Notes under the pieces: generated by a model
Databases searched by the model: none
What the model was told of the DNA's origin: nothing
The model's input: only the letters and a program-made list of their open reading frames with translations
Translations under genes and position numbers: made by a program
Assembly (NCBI GenBank): GCA_003503535.1
Contig: DOCI01000296.1
Location: forward strand, 36,922 to 49,334
DNA from: Planctomycetaceae bacterium
GTDB lineage: Bacteria; Planctomycetota; Planctomycetia; Planctomycetales; Planctomycetaceae
Direction of reading: 5' to 3'
Length of the DNA stretch: 12,413 bases
Shown here: in pieces, positions 1 through 7,400 of the stretch
Layout of the letters: every line of letters begins with the position of its first letter
How positions within the stretch are numbered: the first letter of the stretch is position 1

Positions 1-3000
1 AACACGACACTTATTCTGCCTGATGCTGGAGTTGATGTCGGCAATGGTCAACTTCGGTTGACAGGTGTCGAAGACATCATCGACCCGGCTGGTCGCGAAC
101 TGGGATTATTGCGAGCAGAGGATTTGTTCGTTGTGACGGGATCTGTTGGTGGAGCTACAACTTTACGAACTGATGTCACGACAATTGATGCTGTCGTCAC
201 TGGAGCAGGGCAGTCTCTGAATATAATTGAGTCCGATGGGCTCGTTGTTAATCACCTGCAGACCAACAATGGAAATGTCTCCATTGATGCGGCAACTATT
301 GCGATGGGCGATATTACCGTTGTCGATCTTGATGCCGGAACTGCACGTGTTGAACTGACGACAACCGCTCAGGGTGGTGGCGTAATTGATGGTGGCAGCG
401 GGAATGCGAGTATTCAGGCCGGTGATCTGGTGATTGATGTCACGAAAGGAGTTGGGAATAATGACCGATTGCTTGTTGATGTCGATCAGTTGGCAGTTGC
501 TACGCAAACGGGCGACGTGAATCTTCTGGATCTTTCTGGCGGATTGACGATCACTGATATCCAGGCGGTTTCCGGAGTCAAAGTCAATAATGGCTCACCA
601 GCTGATCAGATCGATATCCGCACGGTTGGAAATCTTTCCATCACCTCGGATGTCATCAATACGGGTGGAGGAAATATCCAGCTCTCAGCGACTGGTGCCG
701 GCTTAAACTCACTGACTCTGAATTCTAAAGTTGCCGCAGAAGGTGGCACTGGAAATGTTTTCCTGACCGCAACGGACAGTATTGAACTGCAATCTCTGGC
801 CAGAGTAGAAACCGATCAAACCGGCGAAATTCTAATCAGTGCAGGTGAGAACCAGGCAATCACAGGAACCGTCGATGGAGTGGATAATGCCGAAATTGTA
901 ATGAATAGTATGGCTCGGATTCTTTCTGAAGCTGGCGATATTTCTTTGCGAGCCTCGGGCGATGTCACTCTCGCAACGATCAATGCGAATTCTGATGGAT
1001 TGGCCGGGCAGGGCGATGTGATCATCGAATCCGATTTTGCGGGCGTTCAGGGAACATTGGCCAAAGGAAGTGGTGGCATTCTTGAAAGTACTCCGGAAAC
1101 GGTGACGAACATCACAGGCGATTCTCTGACACTCCTCGCTTCGACCGGCATCGGCAGCAACGACGACCTGCGAACAAATGTGACAGATGTGATTGCCACC
1201 AATACCGTTTCAGGAAACGTCCGGCTGTTTGAAGTCGTTGGTGCGGGAGACAATGCACTGATTATTAATTCGGTTTCTAATCAGCAGGGAACAATCGATC
1301 TGCAAGTAGAAGATGGCCTGCTCCAGGTGATCGGCAGCGTAACAACAACCAATGCGGGTGAAATCCAACTGATCGCTGGAGATGGCGATAACGATGGAAA
1401 CGGCAATCTGATTCTTTCAGGCGACGTAACCGCAAATACCGGTGAGATTCATTTGGAATCTACTGGGAATGATATCGTGCTGAATAACAATTCTGTCGTC
1501 TCAACGATAACCGGTAACATTATCGTGCAATCGGGAGCAGTCGGAAATGGCCTGCTCAGCATGGCCGACGGGACACGAATCGCATCGACTTCGGGACTGA
1601 TTGACATCACAGCCTTTGGTGATGTCTCGATTGGCCAACTCCAAACCGATTCCAATTCCACAACCGCGATTTCTATCACGACATCCGCAGCAGTCACTGA
1701 TTCTGGAGATACGGGAGGCTCCGATTTGATTGCAGAATCCGGACGCGTTGTGATTAAATCTAATACTGGAATTGGCTCCGGAAATGCTCTGGAAACATCG
1801 GTTGGAAGTATTGACTTCACGAATATGAATTCCGGCAACATTGAGATCTCCGAGACAACGGCATTGAATATTGATCGAATCGATCAGCAATCTCCCGGCG
1901 AGGTGATCATCTCTGCGGTGAATACGATCACAGTTACGACTCCGGGAATGGGGATTCATTTGGCAGGTGGAGATCTGTCGCTGACGACCACGGGCACAGG
2001 TGGTCAACTCCTGTTGAATAACAATGTCGCCACAAATGGCGGCGATGTGGCCCTGAATGTTGCAAACTCCTTGCGACTTGGGCCGATGGTCGATTTGGAC
2101 ACGATGGGTGGCAGCCTGATGGTCTCAGCCGGAATGGTGGATGTGACTGGCCAGATTGATATGCACGCTACTTCCATCATCAGAACCGGGGCCGGTTTCG
2201 TCTCCATGAATGCCGCTGATGATATCTCTGTTTCACAAATTCGTACGAACAATAACATTGTTTTGGACTCTCAGGATGGGGAAATCAGCAATGCGATTGG
2301 TGGTGGCACTGTGAATCTGCGGGGAGATAAAGTTGCTCTCAGTGCGGCTCATGGAATTGGTTCTGGGACCTCATTAAATACATTCGTCAATGTGCTGGCA
2401 GCTGAAAATTCAACCAGTGGGGCGATCAACATTGTTAATCAGAGTGGAAATGAATTGTTTATCGGCAGCTTCTCTGGAGTCTCTGGACTTTCCAATCTGG
2501 GAAATGGTACAGGAGAAATCGGGGTTCGCCACAACAGCTCGTTAACAGTCAATGCACCTATCGTCAATCTGACAGGTGGCGAGATTTCCCTGATTGCAGC
2601 TTTGAATTCGATGACAGACGACTTAACGGTCAACGCACCCATTTTTGCGGGAAGCAACGGTGCGATTGAATTTCGATCCGGCCATGATTTAATTTTGAAT
2701 GATACAGGGGTTATGTTCGATATTATGGGGGGATCGATCACTGGGCTGACAGGAAATGAAGTCAAGATTGACAGTGACGTCGTCATCCGCAGTGCCACCG
2801 GATCGGTTGTTCAGGATATTCCTCTGCTGGAAAACATTTTTACGCCACAGGTGCTCGCCACAGGATTCGCTTCTGTTTCTGGTGACTTTGGACGTCTTTT
2901 TGAGCAGAACTTTACAATCTTTGTCGACTGGGGCGATGGCACGATTGATACAAATTTTGAAGGGGCTCCAACACCGGACAGCTTCACTTATACACACACT

Positions 3001-3720
3001 TACTTTGGCAATCCTGATCCCAACAATCCGGCTGCCCCGATTCCAATCACTGTGACCATTATCGATGATCCCAACATTTCCTTCTTTGAAGCTGGGGTCC
3101 AAACAGGGATTGAGGTAGTTCTCCCGCCAATCATTGAATTTGCAGGTGTTCCAGGAGAAGGATTGGCCTCGGGCATTGCCTTCGATTTGAAAGTCGAAGT
3201 TCCTGAACTGGGTACGGTTTCCAATGGTGATACGGATACCAATATCTCGGAACGTTCTGAGACCATTCAGGCTGAGGAAGCCGCAGAGAATGTTCAAGTT
3301 GTTGAAGAAGTGACTACGTTTGAGGAACGTCTGGTCAAATTACGAATTTTCAATGCAACAGGTGATGTGACTGAAGAGATCACATTAGAAGGCGAGCAGG
3401 CGTTGATGATTCTAAACGACTTTGTCGGTTTTGTGGAAAAGTACGATCTGCCGGATGGACGTTATCAAATTCTCCAGCAGGAACCGGGTGAGACCACCTT
3501 ACGTGTCGTTTACGATTTACTCTTGAGAAATGGACGTCCCGCCGACAACAGCGATGGTCTGCAGGATCGTCCTCCAACAGCTGATGAAATGATGCCCAGC
3601 GATGAATCTGCAGGCAAAGGGGAACCGGAATTAACCCTTCCTGATGGGGGTATTATTCCAGAAGAGAACAGTCAACCAAACTCTGAATCGGAAACGCCAA
3701 CAACGCCGTCTGTTCCCTGA
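1..3720 (+). CDS. Giant repetitive surface/adhesin-like protein, 5' partial
   Basis: The frame is open from base 1 to the TGA at 3718-3720, so the true start lies upstream and 1,239 C-terminal residues are visible. Most of the protein (to about nt 2800) is rich in G, N, T, S, V and I, with short alternating strands such as 'SGNIEIS' and 'GNVSIDA'. This is the pattern of parallel beta-helix, filamentous-haemagglutinin-like bacterial surface proteins. A unit starting G-[IV]-G-[SN]-x-x-x-L-x-T-x-V recurs (see repeat entry). At nt 2923-2943 the motif VDWGDGT, with a following THTY, resembles a PKD/Ig-like strand. The C-terminal part (about 3325-3540) is a charged module containing LPDGRYQI and LLLRNGRP. 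The last 60 residues are a low-complexity P/E/S/D tail. No LPxTG motif, autotransporter barrel or C-terminal membrane helix is visible. Export and adhesion are inferred from composition. The kinase gene follows in the same direction after 99 bp, so co-transcription is possible. Confidence 0.8.
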   Translation, partial: NTTLILPDAGVDVGNGQLRLTGVEDIIDPAGRELGLLRAEDLFVVTGSVGGATTLRTDVTTIDAVVTGAGQSLNIIESDGLVVNHLQTNNGNVSIDAATIAMGDITVVDLDAGTARVELTTTAQGGGVIDGGSGNASIQAGDLVIDVTKGVGNNDRLLVDVDQLAVATQTGDVNLLDLSGGLTITDIQAVSGVKVNNGSPADQIDIRTVGNLSITSDVINTGGGNIQLSATGAGLNSLTLNSKVAAEGGTGNVFLTATDSIELQSLARVETDQTGEILISAGENQAITGTVDGVDNAEIVMNSMARILSEAGDISLRASGDVTLATINANSDGLAGQGDVIIESDFAGVQGTLAKGSGGILESTPETVTNITGDSLTLLASTGIGSNDDLRTNVTDVIATNTVSGNVRLFEVVGAGDNALIINSVSNQQGTIDLQVEDGLLQVIGSVTTTNAGEIQLIAGDGDNDGNGNLILSGDVTANTGEIHLESTGNDIVLNNNSVVSTITGNIIVQSGAVGNGLLSMADGTRIASTSGLIDITAFGDVSIGQLQTDSNSTTAISITTSAAVTDSGDTGGSDLIAESGRVVIKSNTGIGSGNALETSVGSIDFTNMNSGNIEISETTALNIDRIDQQSPGEVIISAVNTITVTTPGMGIHLAGGDLSLTTTGTGGQLLLNNNVATNGGDVALNVANSLRLGPMVDLDTMGGSLMVSAGMVDVTGQIDMHATSIIRTGAGFVSMNAADDISVSQIRTNNNIVLDSQDGEISNAIGGGTVNLRGDKVALSAAHGIGSGTSLNTFVNVLAAENSTSGAINIVNQSGNELFIGSFSGVSGLSNLGNGTGEIGVRHNSSLTVNAPIVNLTGGEISLIAALNSMTDDLTVNAPIFAGSNGAIEFRSGHDLILNDTGVMFDIMGGSITGLTGNEVKIDSDVVIRSATGSVVQDIPLLENIFTPQVLATGFASVSGDFGRLFEQNFTIFVDWGDGTIDTNFEGAPTPDSFTYTHTYFGNPDPNNPAAPIPITVTIIDDPNISFFEAGVQTGIEVVLPPIIEFAGVPGEGLASGIAFDLKVEVPELGTVSNGDTDTNISERSETIQAEEAAENVQVVEEVTTFEERLVKLRIFNATGDVTEEITLEGEQALMILNDFVGFVEKYDLPDGRYQILQQEPGETTLRVVYDLLLRNGRPADNSDGLQDRPPTADEMMPSDESAGKGEPELTLPDGGIIPEENSQPNSESETPTTPSVP
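145..2480 (+). repeat. Degenerate protein-level repeats in the surface protein
   Basis: Within the surface protein a diverged unit recurs starting near nt 145, 448, 1147, 1765 and 2350. Its shape is G-[IV]-G-[SN]-x(2-3)-L-x-T-x-V-x(8-13)-[ST]-G-[NDA]-[IV]-x-[IL], followed by a hydrophobic 'L-x-I' strand. Examples are 'GIGSNDDLRTNVTDV', 'GIGSGNALETSVGSI' and 'GIGSGTSLNTFVNVL'. The last three copies are about 580-620 bp apart and the earlier ones are spaced differently. The repeats are clear in protein but not strongly conserved in DNA, which suggests old duplications rather than recent slippage. Confidence 0.55.
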
Positions 3721-3819
3721 GATTTAACGATTTGAAATAACTCACCCAAGACCATCACACGAAATCAAACATTGTCGCTCCAGGTGAAACTCCCGAAAAA
3801 CTGAATTGAATCAATCGTC

Positions 3820-4353
3820 ATGACTTCCAACTCCGATGAAGAACTACCGGAAAAGAATCCAGATCCGCAGAAACCATCTGCCGGAGATGAAACTCTACAG
3901 GAAGAGGACTTCCAGATCGATGAAGTAAATCGTGAAGGCGAACGTACCATTCAGATGGATGATGATGCGGATTCGCTCGATGATTCCAGCGAAGATTCTG
4001 GGACTGGTCAGCAGACAATTATCGATGAGGACCTCTTTGGGGTGCATCATCAGGCTGGTGATCAGACGATGGTTGAGATCCCTGAGGGACATTCAACCGG
4101 TTTTCCAGACGATCCGGGAGCTACCTATGTTTCGGATGACGATCTCGTCCCGGATGATGGTGGGCGTACATTGGAGATGTCCAACGATGAGCCGACCGCT
4201 GATGAGAGTCGTACCATTGTCGATCTCGATTCCGCCGATACTGATGGCATGAAGACGATGGTCGATGATTCTCAAGTCGGAGACGATTTCGACTTGAGCA
4301 AAACCTGGGGAGTGGAAATCAATGCGATTACCGATCCCGGCATGACCATTTGA
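3820..4353 (+). CDS. Acidic N-terminal segment of Ser/Thr kinase, ended by in-frame TGA
   Basis: The segment has 177 residues from ATG 3820 to TGA 4351-4353. It is highly acidic, with no signal peptide and no membrane helix. It carries a regular series of short threonine motifs: T25 (ETLQ), T43 (RTIQ), T66 (QTIID), T83 (QTMVE), T102 (ATYV), T117 (RTLE), T132 (RTIVD), T146 (KTMVD), T162 (KTWG) and T176 (MTI). They are 14-23 residues apart in D/E-rich spacers. The same frame continues past the TGA for 34 sense codons into the kinase domain of the next entry. I therefore read this as the N-terminal regulatory region of one kinase gene interrupted by a nonsense codon, not as an independent gene. 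It may still be translated as a separate small protein. There is no strong Shine-Dalgarno before ATG 3820. The alternative reading is a genuine stand-alone acidic protein translationally coupled to the kinase. Confidence 0.65.
   Translation: MTSNSDEELPEKNPDPQKPSAGDETLQEEDFQIDEVNREGERTIQMDDDADSLDDSSEDSGTGQQTIIDEDLFGVHHQAGDQTMVEIPEGHSTGFPDDPGATYVSDDDLVPDDGGRTLEMSNDEPTADESRTIVDLDSADTDGMKTMVDDSQVGDDFDLSKTWGVEINAITDPGMTI
4351..4353 (+). other. In-frame TGA splitting the kinase locus
   Basis: The codon series reads GGC ATG ACC ATT TGA GCC GCT GAA, and the same frame then stays open through the kinase glycine loop and on to 8895. The TGA is one transition away from CGA (Arg). The frame is kept on both sides and the downstream linker (nt 4354-4455) still looks like a normal planctomycete kinase linker. 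Possible causes are a recent nonsense mutation, a sequencing or assembly error, readthrough, or a real split into two proteins. Nothing here indicates selenocysteine use; I saw no obvious insertion hairpin next to it. Confidence 0.85.
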
Positions 4354-4442
4354 GCCGCTGAAATTGAGCAGACGAGTGGTCCCGGAAACCACTCCATTCC
4401 TCGACGCGAACTGATTGAAAGTGGTAAGCAGGACTTTCCTAA

Positions 4443-4458
4443 GGGAGAGTATCAGTTG
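4443..4458 (+). promoter_or_regulatory. Shine-Dalgarno and TTG restart before kinase domain
   Basis: GGGAGAG at 4443-4449 contains GGAG (4444-4447), 8 nt before TTG 4456. This is the only plausible ATG/GTG/TTG start in frame between the TGA and the kinase glycine loop. Starting here gives M-L-N-I-L-G-E-G-G-M-G, which keeps the nucleotide-binding loop and loses only the first residues of strand beta-1. The purine run also encodes Lys-Gly-Glu of the linker, so its ribosome-binding quality may be coincidental. Confidence 0.4.
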
Positions 4459-7400
4459 CTCAATATCCTCGGTGAAGGAGGTATGGGCGTTGTCTGGGAG
4501 GCTCGGCAAAAAGCGATCGAGCGAAATGTAGCGATCAAGATGATCAAAACCCGCATGGCGAAAAAGCCAAAGCAGGTTGAGAAATTCATCGCGGAAGCAG
4601 TTGTGACGGGAGATTTGGCGCATCCGAATATCGTACCAATCCACGAACTGGGACAGGATACCGAAGGAAATTATTTCTATGCGATGAAGCATGTCCAGGG
4701 AACGCCCTGGAATAAAGTGATTCGCAATAAATCGTTGCACGAAAACCTCGACTATCTCCTTCGTACTTGCGATGCGATCGCCTTCGCACACGCTCGCGGC
4801 ATCATGCACCGCGATCTCAAACCCGAAAACATCATGCTGGGAGATTTCGGAGAAGTTCTTGTGATGGACTGGGGGCTGGCATTACCAACCGAAGAGTTCA
4901 CAAAAAAAGATTTAATCTGCAGCACCCACGGCATGGGAGGAACGCCCGCCTACATGGCTCCTGAAATGGCAACCGGACCATTGGACCGAGTCGGTTATTC
5001 GAGTGATGTCTATCTGCTCGGTGCGATTCTCTACGAGATCATCTCCGGATACCCGCCTCATCGTGGGAAGTCATCGCAGGAATGTCTGGCTGCGGCAATG
5101 CGAAATAAAATCGCACCAATCGAGCAACACAACGAACTGGCAGACATCGCATTCAAATCGATGGCGTTAAGCCCTTCAGACCGATATCAAACCGTCAAAG
5201 AATTCCAGGGAGTCATCCGCGATTATCTGGCTCATGAAAAAAGTCTGACTCTTTCCGATCGTGCGACGAAAGAATTAGACAAAGCCACCACGACGCGAGA
5301 CTATGCTCAATTTGCACGCAGTGTGTTCGGGTTTGAAGAAGCGATCACACTTTGGCCAGAGAATGAAGAGGCCCATCAGGGACTTCGCTCTTCTCGGGCC
5401 GCCTATGCAACGACGGCTTTGCAGAAGCAGGATTTCGACCTGGCTGAATCGTTAATCAACGATGCAGAAGAAGAAAACCAGGATCTGCTTACCCGTATTC
5501 GAGTCGCCAAGCAGGATCGTCTGACACGAAAACGGATGTTTCAAATTGCCAAAGGGGCGGTCGCTGTCCTGGCAGTCGCTATTTTTGTCATTATTGGAAC
5601 GTCCTACTATCTGATTAACGAAGAATACCAGCGCGCCGTTCTGGCAGAAAAAGAGGCGAATATTCAAAAAAACATTGCGATTGGAGAAAAAAAGGAAGCT
5701 GACCGTCAACGCGGGATTGCACAAATAGAACGTGATAACGCGGAAGAAAATCGGGTGCTGGCGGTCATGGCTCAGAAGACTGCCGAAGAGGAAGAAGAGA
5801 AAGCTCTGGCTCAGAAAAAGATTGCAGAAGAGCAAACAATCATTGCTGTCGAACAACGAAGCGTTGCAGAAAAAGCCCGTAAAGAAGAGCAGTATAAATC
5901 CTATATCGCCAGTATTGGTTTGGCTGCAGCGAAGGTTGAAGAGAATGCGTTTTCGGATGCTCTCTCCCTGCTGGAGGCCTGTCCACCCGAGTTGAGACAC
6001 TGGGAGTGGGGTCGACTGATGTATTTGTGCAGTCAAAGTGCAGCCAGCTATCCCTGCGGTGCCCCTGTCGACGGTTTGGCACTTTCTCCCGATAATACTC
6101 AAATGGCAACTGCCAGTTGGGATGGTCAGGTTCGCATCTGGGATGTCGCATCCGAACAGGTATTGCATTCGATGGCTCACGATGGAATTTACGTCCATGC
6201 GGTCGACTGGTCACCCACAGCCAACCTGATTGCCAGTGGAAGTAATGATAAAAACGGAAACCTGAAATTCTGGAACCCGGTTACTGGCGACTTAGTCGGC
6301 TCATTTAAAGCTCATAGCGATGATGTTGTCGGAGTTCGTTTCAGTGATGATGGTAACTGGTTGATGACATGTTCATACGACAACACGGCCAAGCTCTGGA
6401 AAGTGATCGACAATCAGGAAGTTCAGGCTGTTTGTACTATGCGTGGCCATACCTGGTGGGTTTGGGATGCCGCATTCATCCCTGGGTTCGATCCTCAAGA
6501 CCCAGAGAAAAATCGTGTTGTGACCGTCAGTCAGGATGGAAAAGCAATCATCTGGGAAATCGCAGCCGACGCACAGTCCGCAGAACCGAAAGTTGAATAC
6601 CTGGAACATAACGGACCTGTTTATACAGTTGATTATCATCCACAGGGGCAAGCGGTCGCGACAGGTGGATATGACCGCACAATTCAATACTGGAAACCTG
6701 CAGATATCCAGCCGTTCGATTTTGGTGCCGCCGTGAATGGCGAGCAGGTTGAAACACAGCAGCACATAACATTCAACGAACATACTGGGCCTGTTCGATC
6801 CGTCCGATTTTCTTACGATGGCGAATTGCTTACAAGTGGTTCCCAGGACAATTCCATTAAAGTCTGGGATTTGAAAGCAAGCTCTGCAATTAAAACATTT
6901 CGTGGTCACGACAGCGCAGTGCGTGCCTGCGTGATGACCCAGGATGGACGCAGTTTGCTTTCCTGCTCGGAAGATCAGCGGGCGATTCGCTGGTCGGTCG
7001 ATGATTATGCCGAAATTCAAACATTAAATGGTCAGGAACTCACAGGGCATCGCGATGCGATTCTCTCTGCCCAGTTTTCGCCCAACAGTCAACAGGTGTT
7101 GACCGCCAGTCGAGATCGCTCGGCCTGGCTGTGGAATATTCAAACGGGGAAGCCGGATGTGATTTTCCAGGAAGGCCATCAGTATCTCAGTTCCTCGGCT
7201 CTCTTCCTGAAAGATGAACGAATTCTCGCAACCGCTGCGGCTGACAATTCCGTCCGTTTCTGGAACACATCGACAGGAGCGGAGATTGTCCGGTTTCCCT
7301 CGACAGGACGTTCAGGCCTGGTAGCGATTTCGTCAGATGAAACCTTAATGGCGACTGGCAGCGAAGATGATCGCATTCTGATTTGGGATCTATCCAATAT

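Noticed and set aside
1501..3297. Minus-strand open frames (1501-2007, 2689-3297) under the surface protein
   Set aside because: They are low-stop shadows of a repetitive gene with no conserved motif, and they overlap a frame with clear protein repeats.
4351..4353. TGA read as selenocysteine
   Set aside because: Selenocysteine would make no sense in a disordered kinase linker, and I saw no obvious insertion hairpin just downstream.
4093..4809. 238-codon minus-strand open frame crossing the TGA region
   Set aside because: It lies opposite a clear kinase domain with intact catalytic motifs, has no recognisable domain, and looks like a shadow of the plus-strand codon pattern.
5452..6198. 248-codon minus-strand open frame rich in F, L and C opposite the coiled-coil part of the kinase
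   Set aside because: The antisense of a K/E/A-rich coiled coil automatically reads as F/L/S/C-rich; there is no ribosome binding site or family signal.
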